NCBI GenBank assembly: GCA_015680685.1
Contig: MNCI01020774.1
Coordinates: forward strand, 387,490-447,489
Reading direction: 5' to 3'
Length of the DNA stretch: 60,000 nucleotides
DNA from: Gnetum montanum
Lineage: Eukaryota; Streptophyta; Gnetopsida; Gnetales; Gnetaceae
A program made the position numbers and the translations under genes. Below, piece by piece: positions 12,121-21,669 of this stretch. The notes beneath the pieces are model-generated. The model had not been told where the DNA came from. It did not search any database and saw only the letters and a program-made list of their open reading frames with translations. Within the stretch, counting starts at the first letter, position 1; each line of letters opens with the position of its first letter.

Positions 12121-12413
12121 TGATGAATCATGTTTTGACTAGCTCCAATATTGGATGAGCCTCAACATTGGATACCTAATGTAGAAGCCTAGGATGCGAT
12201 GTCGAATATACGATATTGTGGGGTATATGCTAGCCTATAAATATAGCGCTTGGGCTCATAGTTTTGAGAGGTTTTTCATAGTTTTTTCATAGTGTAGTGA
12301 AGCTCTTATAGTTTATTTCCTCTAGAGTTAGAATATTTTCTGAGTGCCCATAGCAGGAGTCTAAGTGTGTACAAAAATTTATTTGAACACTAATGTACCT
12401 AAGTGATGAGTGG
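12121..12413 (+). repeat. Element B 3' LTR, first part
   Basis: The sequence matches the start of the 5' LTR at 2910 (tcatgttttga, gatacctaatgt, gtggggtatatg, cctataaatata). It is cut at 12413 by Element E2 and resumes at 19341. The reassembled length is 862 bp, close to the 845 bp of the 5' LTR. Confidence 0.88.
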
Positions 12414-13218
12414 CTAGATACCCCTACACTCAACCATACGAATATGAGCGTAGCACGCACGATCCGGTCGAACTCCATGGACTAAGTGCCTACACGCCCC
12501 ATGGAACACTTAGGGTTAATCATTCATTGTCTTCCAAGACTTACTTGTAGTTGTCATGGTGTATGGTTAAGTAAGCCTGAGGTATATGATTTTTATGGTT
12601 TTTATGTTTTATGTCTCCTATGCTAACAAGGTGAAGGGTTGAGAAACTAATTACTAACTCTAACTAGTGAACTAAGTCTAAATTACCTAGCATCAGCATT
12701 TGTTCCCACTTACCGTACACACCCTAAACCGATGCAACCGCAGCTACCAAACGCTAATTGTTGCTGGGATCACCACATGTAATGCACGTGCTCGAAGTGA
12801 TCGTACTAAGGCACTTAACTAGGAGAGAAGGGTTGAGAAGGAAAATAGTAAATAATAGGTAATAAATAATAATAATAAAATCCTATTCCATGCGCTGCAA
12901 GGTTTATCTGAAAAGCTCGTCTTTATTGCTGTACACAAACTTGTGTTCAAGTACAATGTTTGCTCGAATAAAGATCTGTTCACTTTAGGACTCCTACTGC
13001 GGGCACATGGAAAATATTCTATCTCTGGAGTGATCAATCTACCAGAGTTTCCCTACTGTCTAGCCTAGGATGAGGAAACAAGGAAGAGCCGCCTATTATT
13101 TATAGATATGACGGTGCACCACGATATCACGTACGCGATATTGCGAGGGATGTGATATCGCGAAGGCTGCAATATCGCGTACACGATATCGCGGCTCATG
13201 CGATATCGCATCCCATCA
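12414..13218 (-). repeat. Element E2 3' LTR
   Basis: 805 bp, from TGATGAGTGGC to CCCATCA in plus coordinates. On the minus strand U3 opens with several GCGATATCGC-like palindromes (13120-13210), then a TATA box (complement of 'tatttatagata', about 13096-13108), then a poly(A) signal in R. Confidence 0.9.
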
Positions 13219-13229
13219 TACCCCCATGA
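13219..13229 (-). promoter_or_regulatory. Element E2 polypurine tract
   Basis: The plus strand reads TACCCCCATGA directly after the LTR end. On the element's strand this is TCATGGGGGTA next to the 3' LTR, the same G-run used by B, C and F. Confidence 0.75.
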
Positions 13230-14980
13230 CTAAATGAAAACTTATCCTTGAGTTCATTACAATAATATTGGGAAGGTATGAGATTATTGACTCAAATGGA
13301 AACTAACGGGATGACATGTGAACAGATCATCATTACAAGACATGATAAAACTGGTGTTCATGACAACAAGAGTGAACACCTTATTATATTGACATCAGGC
13401 CTCATTTGACAGCTTTAGAAAGAGAGAGAGAAAGAAGTGTTGCTATTGCCAACGCCAAGATTGTGTCTTTCATTGTCCATCTATAAACGCATCATCGATC
13501 TCATTCCTTGCAAAGCTACTTCAGCACCACTCCATTCCAAGTGCTCCCTCCAGATCCGGTCTGTTATTGCATGATCGCCATATGCACACACAACATAGTC
13601 TTGTATTAGCAAGGGTAAATGAATTATCATTTGATTGATACCTTGCTTCAGTGTAAGTCCATTGGCTAGGTTGTGGTATGGCTGATACGAGTCTGGAGAT
13701 ATAATGTTTGGCGACTACCGCAGGTGTAGGGGTTAGGAGAAAATCAAAAAAATTAGGCCCCGTACCCCCATGACTAATCGCGAACCTCCAGTAGCGATAG
13801 AATGAAGAAAGAATAAGAACAAGAAGATGGAGAAAAAAAGACAACTAAGACATCGATGAAGTGGATGTCAAGATGGAAATGAACAAAACAAAATGAAGTG
13901 CAAAATGTTAAGGAAAAGAATTGAACTGATGCACCAAATAGGAATGTCAGTGGGTCCTCCCCAAAGCAGGCTCATGCCCTTAATGCCCTGACAATCCTAC
14001 ATTAAAAGAGTCTGTAGGCTCTGGGAATGTCATTTGGAACAAGAGTTAAAGTCTTAACCGTAAGAATTTACCCAAAAAGAAAACAATGTATCTACCAAAA
14101 TATACACTAATGATACAACCGACAATGAGGTAAACAATGGAGAGAAGGATGGCGAGAAGAGAATGGAATGGAATCCCAAGAACAAGGTGGTGTATAGCCC
14201 CTTGTGTGTTTCATGATTAATGTGACTTGGAAAATCTCATTCCAACTCTGGCCTCAAACCAACCACATCCAGTGACTTCGTATCAATGCATTTGGCTAAT
14301 CCATAAACTTGAGTAACAAGAATGCCATCGCCCAAGAGCCACCACCATTCTGACGAAACAAGGAGGAGAGAATGGGAAGCGAGAAGGGCCTTAGTTAGAG
14401 AAAACACTTTTGGTTCCATAACCAGTTCTTGTAGCCCAAGGAATTATTTTGTCTAAGGGGTGTGCTTTGAATTCTCACTTTTTTTATTTGCATTTTGTGT
14501 TTTGTGTTTTTATGCGTGAGAACCACACCATGCAAAGACTTCTTATTTTTATTTGCTCAGCTTCTGATAATTGGGTAACATCGGAACAGTAAGAAAACTC
14601 AAGAAGAAAACATCCAAGCACCCAAGAGAATGGCCAACACAAAAGCATCAAGTTCCCTTAAAGTCACACCCTTGTCAAACCTTGAGTCCTTCCTTAGTTT
14701 GAGATGTGCCTAGTCACTGGTTCGTTAAAGTTCTTATTATGAGGGATTGTACATTTCCAAGCTAAGAGAGACCATAGACTTTGTGGATGGATGGATGAAG
14801 TGAACTCATTGCTTGCCATATCAAAAGAAGCATACCTTAGTTTCCACATCATGACTTAAAGGTAAAAACCAAACATTAGCAATCAACATGAAAACAGTTC
14901 ACACCATCATTCCAAACACTTATTGGGTGACAAACTTATAGGATGGATCACACACACACACAAATGAAAAAGTATAATGA
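13230..14980 (-). other. Element E2 3' non-coding region
   Basis: About 1.75 kb without a supported gene. It is homologous to the 3' region of Element C (about 40410-42130) and to parts of Element B (about 10540-10930, for example the 'gaaaccacaccatgcaaagactt' segment in minus sense). A (CA)n tract sits at 14949-14962. Confidence 0.65.
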
Positions 14981-14984
14981 CATT

Positions 14985-15190
14985 GAAAAACAAAAACAAG
15001 AAAAGTTAAAGAAATTTGTAAAAAAAAAAACAAGAAAAGTTGAAGAAAGTTGTAAAAAAAAAATAAGAAAAGTTAAAAAAATTGTAAAACAAAAACGTGT
15101 AAGATAAAAATGTGTAAAAAAAAACGTGTAAAACAAAAATGTGAAAAAACAAAAATGTGTAAAACAAAAATGTGTAAAACAAAAAATTAA
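14985..15190 (-). repeat. T-rich tandem repeats downstream of the E2 protease
   Basis: Two tandem arrays are A-rich on the plus strand. Units of about 43 bp ('aagaaaagtt-aagaaa-ttgta' plus an A run) lie at about 14993-15085. Units of about 15-16 bp ('aaaacaaaaatgtgt') lie at about 15088-15188. On the element strand they form a T-rich tract just after the protease ORF, like the T-rich tract after pol in Element B. Confidence 0.75.
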
Positions 15191-15213
15191 AAAGAACTAA
15201 GGGCCTCCAATGG

Positions 15214-16200
15214 TTAGCATAGGTGGCTATCTCCCCCATGACTAAATTGCAAGGGAGAGATCTGAAATAATGAACGTCTGTTTGAATTTCGTAGAAGTGC
15301 CCAACTTATCCCAATTGATGTTCTTAGATTAAGGGGTGGAAGTTGGCGATGCTCATATTCTAATGTGTCTATGCCTTCATTGTTAGCATGAGTTCCCTCA
15401 ATTCGTTCTGTGCATATTGATTTGCTCTTTTTAGTAGCTGTCAACCACGGGGTGTCCACTATTGGTGTGGTTGCTACATATAGGCACCTTTGAATTTGTG
15501 TTTCTTGGGCACACCAATTACATGGAAGAGATGCTAAACATTCTTCCATGTCATCACCCTTTGAGTCACTGTATGTGATGCACGGAACTTTCTTCTTCTC
15601 GATCTTTCCATATATGTTTATCTTAGATATCTGTAAGGAAAGATCGTAGGTCCCTAGGTACGCATCTACTGTACTTAGCCATGGCCTTCCCATTATAATT
15701 GGGAAGCCCCCTTTGTTGTTGTTGATTTCAATCACTAGGAAATCGGCTGGGTAGGACCAGCCACACACAGTGATAATGATTTCCTCCACAATCCCAAGGG
15801 AATGGTGATGGGCTGGTCAGTCAGCTCTAGTTGAATGTTGCTCTTCTTAAGTTGGGGCAGGTTCTAGGTTTGATACATTTCTTGTGAAATTAAGTTGACT
15901 CTGGAACCTGAGTCAAGAAGAGCCTTATGTGGTTCATTCCTGGAGATTTGTAAATAGATTAAGGGGCTTCCAGGATTAGATAACTTCCTAGGAAGGTGGC
16001 CTACCTTGATCCAGTCAGTTACGGTATGCGTTAACATAACCGTATGCGTACTTTGTTGTTGGATTGAAGGGTGCTCCAAAGTGTTAGATGGTGGAGGAGT
16101 GTACCTAGACTCAACCACTTGTTGTTGCGAGAGCTTGTCTGGGTTTTTGGTTATGAAGAAAGGTCTTTTCTTTTTACAGTTTTTAGAACCAACAGTAGGT
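15214..16200 (-). pseudogene. Element E2 protease region, nearly intact
   Basis: Retroviral-type aspartic protease. The catalytic LDSG is read at about 15900-15917 (minus), within LLDSGSRVNLISQEMYQT. The flap/late motifs CGWSYPADFLVIEI and FPIIMGRPWLSTVDA follow. One in-frame TAG follows MYQT, and a one-base deletion near 15800 shifts the frame after ITIPLG. Otherwise reading is open for about 190 codons (15214-15789). The C-terminus (LLRNSN...QFSHGGDSHLC) fuses the end of protease to sequence that in Element B lies after integrase, marking the internal deletion. Confidence 0.82.
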
Positions 16201-18380
16201 TAAATATTTACAGCTCTCGTAGTGTGACGTTGCTGCGGTTGAGTAGGGAGTTCCCTTTGCATTGTTGGAGCAGGTTGTGTTGTGAAAACTACAGGTGGAA
16301 GAGGTGCGGATGGCATTGGAGGATGGTAAGTATGTGGAATGTCTTCTGGAGGAGAAGGAGTCCTCCTAAAGTACTCCCAAACTTGGTAGTGATGTTGGGG
16401 AGTTGTGTGNNNNNNNNNNNNNNNNNNNNNNNNNNNNNNNNNNNNNNNNNNNNNNNNNNNNNNNNNNNNNNNNNNNNNNNNNNNNNNNNNNNNNNNNNNN
16501 NNNNNNNNNNNNNNNNNNNNNNNNNNNNNNNNNNNNNNNNNNNNNNNNNNNNNNNNNNNNNNNNNNNNNNNNNNNNNNNNNNNNNNNNNNNNNNNNNNNN
16601 NNNNNNNNNNNNNNNNNNNNNNNNNNNNNNNNNNNNNNNNNNNNNNNNNNNNNNNNNNNNNNNNNNNNNNNNNNNNNNNNNNNNNNNNNNNNNNNNNNNN
16701 NNNNNNNNNNNNNNNNNNNNNNNNNNNNNNNNNNNNNNNNNNNNNNNNNNNNNNNNNNNNNNNNNNNNNNNNNNNNNNNNNNNNNNNNNNNNNNNNNNNN
16801 NNNNNNNNNNNNNNNNNNNNNNNNNNNNNNNNNNNNNNNNNNNNNNNNNNNNNNNNNNNNNNNNNNNNNNNNNNNNNNNNNNNNNNNNNNNNNNNNNNNN
16901 NNNNNNNNNNNNNNNNNNNNNNNNNNNNNNNNNNNNNNNNNNNNNNNNNNNNNNNNNNNNNNNNNNNNNNNNNNNNNNNNNNNNNNNNNNNNNNNNNNNN
17001 NNNNNNNNNNNNNNNNNNNNNNNNNNNNNNNNNNNNNNNNNNNNNNNNNNNNNNNNNNNNNNNNNNNNNNNNNNNNNNNNNNNNNNNNNNNNNNNNNNNN
17101 NNNNNNNNNNNNNNNNNNNNNNNNNNNNNNNNNNNNNNNNNNNNNNNNNNNNNNNNNNNNNNNNNNNNNNNCTTACTGAAATTAGACACTCTGGAGTACG
17201 TTTGATACTTATCATTGAAGAGTTCTAACATCGTACTCCACCTCCTGATGGTTTCTGGTTCTAAGGACCAGTACCAACTCTCTGCTTCTTTAATGAATGT
17301 CCTTGGAAACAAATTAAGTTTTTGCCACTCCCTTTCTATGTTTTGCAAGGCGTAGGCATCATGGAATTCCTGTAAATGATGTTGCGAATCTGAGTTGTAT
17401 CCCCCTTCAAAGCATGGGATGTTATTCATGTCTAAGCATTTGATCTGACTATCTTTTAAATGCCTTGTTGGAACTCTTACTGCCTCCGTTATATTGAGCA
17501 TACTTCGGGTTGCAAGTAGGGGCTTGTCATGATCATCTCTTTCATGATGCCTGTGATGTCTTCATTGTTCCCTACTTTCTCTTCATTCATGCCCTTGTCC
17601 TCTCTCTCGACTTTCTCGTCGAGGTCTCTCATTTTTCCTACCTCTATCTTCACCGTTATGTTCATGATGGCTGCGCCCAGATGTGGAAGGAGAGGGTGTG
17701 TGATGAGATGAAGGGGAAGAGGAAGGGGAACCATCACCATGGCGATGCTTCTTGCCTTCTCTTCGGCTGCTATGGCCCTGATCGTGGTGAAGATCTAAGT
17801 GCCCGTCCTTATTATGAGTTGTTGTTTCCTCTGTGAATAGTTGGCGTTCACGGGGATCTGAACCAATGTTATGTATAGTTGATTGTATGTTCTGATACCC
17901 AACCTCCTCACCATCATTAGGAGGGGGAACATCATTCATTAGGGAACTTGTGATAATGGGTTCATCATCTCATATTTCGCTAAGGACGTGTGGACCTTTG
18001 CCCTTCAACAGGGTATGTTGGCTCTCCTGCCTTGGGTCTCTCATATGTTGTAAAGCCGTGGGATGGTAATCCCTCATGTAAAAGTCTTCCGCAATGTATT
18101 TAACATATAATTCTGTCATGCTAATCTGTGCCAAAGCATGAAGAAGCATGTTAGGGACTGATCGATCTGGAGGTAACACTATGTTACCATGCAAATCTCT
18201 CCATCGCAGCTGTTCGTCTTGATGGAGGATAAAGGTAAAGTCTGGAATGTACTCATTGGGATGAGTATAGACTATCCGGTATTTTTTAGGAATTGGCAAA
18301 TTTTGGTTATGTGTTTTTAATTGCTGACTGTCTCTAGTATTGTCCCTAGGTGGTGAATTGCTCTTATGAGAAGAAGACAT
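16200..18380 (-). pseudogene. Element E2 gag, three early stops and a gap
   Basis: Gag starts at the ATG at 18380 (MSSSHKSNSPPRDN) and stays in one frame to the gap. It contains the N-terminal conserved block (YIPDFTFILHQDEQLRWRDL, about 18200-18270), a Ser/His/Arg-rich domain (about 17583-17830), and a capsid-like block (LDMNNIPCFEGGYNSD, WYWSLEPETIRRW, FNDKYQTYS, about 17180-17440). Three TGA stops break it near 17967, 17580 and 17558; the last two sit where CGA Arg codons are expected. After the gap a Pro-rich tail continues to about 16200. The zinc-knuckle region probably lies in the gap. Confidence 0.85.
16410..17171. other. Assembly gap (762 N) in E2 gag
   Basis: A run of N interrupts gag. 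The flanking sequences match Element C at about 43499 and 44431, where about 930 bp intervene. The true gap is therefore probably somewhat longer than 762 bp and should contain the gag C-terminal half and its zinc-knuckle-like motif. Open frames drawn across the N run have no meaning. Confidence 0.97.
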
Positions 18381-18501
18381 TGTTATCGATGTGTGAATTT
18401 TACCGTTATATAATTTTTTGTTTTAATTAACCCGAAGGTTCGTTTAGGCTCCCAACGATGTGAGTGATATCCTATGTTCTATTCAACGCACAAACACTTA
18501 G

Positions 18502-18520
18502 TCCCCGGCAATGGTGCCAA
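18502..18520 (-). promoter_or_regulatory. Element E2 primer-binding site (tRNA-Asp)
   Basis: The minus strand reads TTGGCACCATTGCCGGGGA directly inside the 5' LTR. It differs from the tRNA-Asp complement by two transitions and is the best-preserved primer site in the window. Confidence 0.85.
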
Positions 18521-19335
18521 TGATGAGTGGCGAGATACCCCTCCACTTAACCATACGAATACGAGCATAGCACGTGCGATCTAGTTGAACTCCGCAGACT
18601 AAGTGCCTACACGCCCCATGGAACACTTAGGGTTAATCATTTGTTGTCTTCCTAGACTTACTTGTAGTTGTCATGGTGTATGGTTAAGTAAGTCCGAGGT
18701 ATATGATTTTTATGGTTTTTATGTTTTATGTCTCCTATGCTAACAAGGTGAAGGGTTGAGAAACTAATTACTAACTCTAACTAGTGAACTAAGTCTAAAT
18801 TACCTAGCGTCAGCATCCGTTCCCACTTGCCGTACACACCCTGAACCGATGCAACCGCGGCTACCAAATGCTAATCGTTGCTGGGATCACCACTCGTAGC
18901 GCACGTGCTCGAAGTGGCCGTACTGAGGTACTTAACTAGGAGAGAAGGGTTGAGAAGGAAAACAGTAAATAACAGGTAAGAAATAACAAGTAATAAATAA
19001 CAATAATAAAATCCTATTCCATACACTGCAAGGTTTATCCAAGAAGCTCGTCTTTATTGCCGTACACAAACTTGTGTTCAAGTACAATGTTTGCTCGAAT
19101 AAAGATCCGTTCACTTTAGGACTCCTACTGCGGGCACATGGAAAATATTCTATCTCTGGACTGATCAATTTGCTAGAGTTTCCCTACTGTCTAGCCTAGG
19201 ATGAGGAAACAAGGGAGAGCTGCCTCTTATTTATAGATATGACGGCGCACTGCGATATTGCGTACGTGATATTGCGAGGGAGGATGCGATATCGCGTATG
19301 CGATATCACGGCTCATGAGATATCGCGTCCCATCA
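18521..19335 (-). repeat. Element E2 5' LTR
   Basis: 815 bp, paired with 12414-13218. GATATCGC-type palindromes occupy about 19250-19328. A minus-strand TATA box lies at about 19228-19239 and a minus-strand AATAAA at 19053-19058. The outer end CCCATCA abuts the target duplication CTAAG. Confidence 0.9.
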
Positions 19336-19340
19336 CTAAG

Positions 19341-19909
19341 CATAGCAATGGGATGGGAATAAAGATGAGCCCTTTTAATCATCATTGCAGCACTGAGAAT
19401 AGATTAATATTTCTTTAATGCTTTTATCATTCAAGCACTTTACTTTAATGCATTTTCATTAAGCAATTAATTTTCAGTTGTTAATGAACACAAGCACAAC
19501 CACTTTGAGCATACGTGTAGCACTTGGTAACCTAGAAACACTTAACATTTGGTAACTTAGAAGCGCTACATGTGTTCACAATGTGTCTGGAAAGTGGAAA
19601 CAGGTACTTGTGTTAGGCTAGCTAGGTAGTAGATGAATTAGATCTTAAATTACTCTACCTTTCATTCTTGTTGTAGGCGATTAAACTTACAAAATATAAA
19701 ATGATAAAAATCATATACCTCAGTCACAGTTAACCATATACTTGTACTTCACGAGTAGAATTGAGAAGACAACAAACATTGTCAATTCCCATTTCAGTTC
19801 CTAAAGAATTAGTGCATTGGAGAACTATAGGTCCACAAAATATGATCGGATCGTGTGTGAACACTTGTGATTCATATGGTTGGATGTAGGGGTACCTTGT
19901 TGCTCATCA
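19341..19909 (+). repeat. Element B 3' LTR, second part
   Basis: This continues the LTR interrupted at 12413. It matches 5' LTR positions about 3190-3754, including 'aataaagatgagccctttt' and 'ggatgtaggggtacctt', and ends CTCATCA at 19909. Confidence 0.87.
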
Positions 19910-20137
19910 CGGGCACTTAGAAAATATTCTTACTCTCAAATGAACAAATTGCAAGATCTTCGCTAAGCTATTGAAAAAGATCTCCTTTTACACGGTCGGA
20001 GCATCATATTTATAAACTTTATTGTGGAGCTACATTGATGGGGCCTCATAAACGCCACAAATGCTATGTCGATGAGGGCTCGTCGATGAGGCCACATCAG
20101 CAGGGTCTTATCGATGCAACACTTTGATGCTTCATCA
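19910..20137 (-). repeat. Element A 5' LTR, second part (U3 end)
   Basis: The sequence resumes the LTR broken at 2909: 'cgggcacttagaaaatattc' matches 'gtgggcacttcgaaaatattc' in the solo LTR (about 50275). It includes a TATA-like segment near 20010, 'gtcgatgagg' repeats and the terminal TTCATCA at 20131-20137. Beyond it lies non-element flank beginning ACACT; the matching duplication would lie left of the window. Confidence 0.78.
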
Positions 20138-20385
20138 ACACTCCATGAACCCTAAAAACTACTACATCCATAATGTTCCATGAAAAGCCTATCAATAACA
20201 TGAAATAATATTACATCCATAACACTCAAAAAAAAAAAAAAACTTACAAAAGCCTATCAATAATACTAAATAATATTCCATCAATAACACTTTAGGAACA
20301 ACTTATAGCAATGATAGTTACAATGCTTACACCACCATCTTTGCTACAAAAAGCATCAAAGTGAATGCTAACACCATTGGTGGGG

Positions 20386-20636
20386 AAAGTGAAGCCAAGA
20401 TCCAACTTATGATTGATATTTAATATTTTGTTATAGCTTTGTGGAAATCTTTTCAGCCAAATTACATTAAAAAATTCACAAGAAGAGCCTATGTGAATTT
20501 ATCAAAGTTCTTTGTCAAAGGTTCATGAAACAATGAAATTCATGTATAGCAAAGTGAAGATCCAATTCAAGATTCATACTTAATATTTTGTAGTAGTTTG
20601 TTCGAAAATATTTTCAGCCAAACTATAGAAGAAAAT
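20386..20636. repeat. Direct duplication of about 80 bp
   Basis: Units at about 20386-20466 and 20551-20636 share 'gaagatccaa', 'ttaatattttgt' and 'ttttcagccaaa'. They are offset by about 167 bp and lie inside the inverted-repeat structure. Confidence 0.6.
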
Positions 20637-21268
20637 TTACATTTTGAGCTTAATAATTTACATTAAGGGATCACATGGCATAGAAAATACTAGCCCATGG
20701 AGTATTTGTAGAAAGCAACAAAAATTTAAACAACAAACAATAAATTGTTTAATATTTAAGCATTGTAAAGAAACAATATGGAATTTATGGATGATATGAT
20801 ACTTAATGAGTCATTTACTATCAATGTTGTGCTTTAATTCAATGAGGTTAGATACAAATTTGTGGAATTATAAATATATAACTAAGCTAATTTTGTTACT
20901 AATCATAATTTTTATTCTAAAGCATAACATTATATTACTACCTTAACATAATTATTTTTTTAAATATTATTTGATTATTAAAGTTCCAAAATTAATCTCA
21001 TTTTACTTAAAATCTTTTTAATTATCTCTTTATATGGAAGATTAGCAAAAAACCCCAAACTTTTGCCATAGATAACTAAAGTATCACTAGCTTAGTTATA
21101 TATTTAATATATATACCAATAATTTGGTTGAGAGAATCTTGTAGAAACGAATTTTGAGTTTAGTTTATCTATTGTATTAAAAATTATCCAATTTGTCATT
21201 TTACTAAATTCTATGTATTCTATAACAACTTTGGTCAAAGTGCTATGATTGCATGATGAGAAGGATAC

Positions 21269-21506
21269 CTAATTCCAAGTTTGGTACTAAATCTTGGGCT
21301 ATAAAATATTTTGAACTTTTATGGATTGATGTTTTCATACATATTTTCTGTGCCCTTTCGAATTTTATTCTTTGTGCGTTGAATTAACTAATTCCAAGTT
21401 TGGTACTTAATCTTGTGTCACAAAATATTTGAATTTTCATCGATTTTTGTTTCCATACATACTCTTGTGTCCTTTTGAATTATATTCACTGTGCATTGCA
21501 ATAAGA
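21269..21506. repeat. Tandem duplication, two units of about 119 bp
   Basis: Units starting at 21269 and 21388 both open with 'ctaattccaagtttggtact' and share 'aaatattt' and 'catacat' and 'gtgc-ttg'. They are diverged by eye at roughly one base in six or more. Confidence 0.75.
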
Positions 21507-21669
21507 AGACAAATATAAAAGCCATAGATTACTTGGAGAAAATAATGAAATATTATTTAGGGTTACAAATAAGGGCCTCTTGAAGTGTTATGGATGAAAT
21601 ATTATTTAATGTTACCAATAAGGTCTCCCTGTACTATTATGGATGAAATATTATTTATCATTACTGCGT

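Larger units (their letters stand above)
12414..19335 (-). mobile_element. Element E2: non-autonomous gag-pro LTR retrotransposon
   Basis: A 6.9-kb element on the minus strand bounded by a perfect 5-bp target duplication CTAAG (12409-12413 and 19336-19340). LTRs are 12414-13218 (3') and 18521-19335 (5'). The interior has primer site, gag, protease and 3' non-coding sequence but no RT, RNaseH or integrase. A 762-bp assembly gap lies in gag. About 20 differences over the first roughly 325 aligned LTR bases, nearly all transitions, suggest a moderate age. It would have needed enzymes from a relative such as Element B. Confidence 0.9.
2910..19909 (+). mobile_element. Element B: Ty3/gypsy LTR retrotransposon with full gag-pol order, inactivated
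   Basis: The span is 17.0 kb, or about 10.07 kb after removing Element E2 and one copy of its target duplication. Order: 5' LTR 2910-3754, tRNA-Asp-type primer site, gag, protease, RT, RNaseH, integrase, long 3' non-coding region, polypurine tract 12111-12120, 3' LTR 12121-12413 plus 19341-19909. It lies inside the LTR of Element A. The flanks are TGAGC (2905-2909) and CGGGC (19910-19914), which I read as a diverged 5-bp target duplication because related LTRs have TGGGC or CGGGC there. The RT-before-integrase order places it in Ty3/gypsy. Many in-frame stops, mostly TAG, make it non-functional. Confidence 0.88.
20161..21665. repeat. Inverted-repeat structure of about 1.5 kb
   Basis: The left arm (about 20161-20295) holds copies of a unit containing 'aaataatatt-catccataacact'. 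The right arm (about 21541-21665) holds the same unit in opposite orientation ('gttatggatgaaatattattta'), also repeated at about 60-bp spacing. The arms flank AT-rich sequence with no recognisable transposase. It could be a non-autonomous DNA transposon (large MITE-like) or a chance arrangement of a local repeat; no clear target duplication was identified. Confidence 0.5.

Noticed and set aside
14948-15239. Phe-rich minus-strand ORFs
   Set aside because: They are translations of an A/T-rich tandem repeat and have no protein-family character.
16071-17501. Very long open frames of 258-433 codons on both strands
   Set aside because: They run through the 762-base N gap and exist only because unknown bases contain no stops. 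Only the minus-strand gag reading outside the gap is real.
18502-18520. tRNA-Asp gene fragment
   Set aside because: The match is to the complement of the tRNA 3' end only and sits directly inside an LTR, so it is a primer-binding site.
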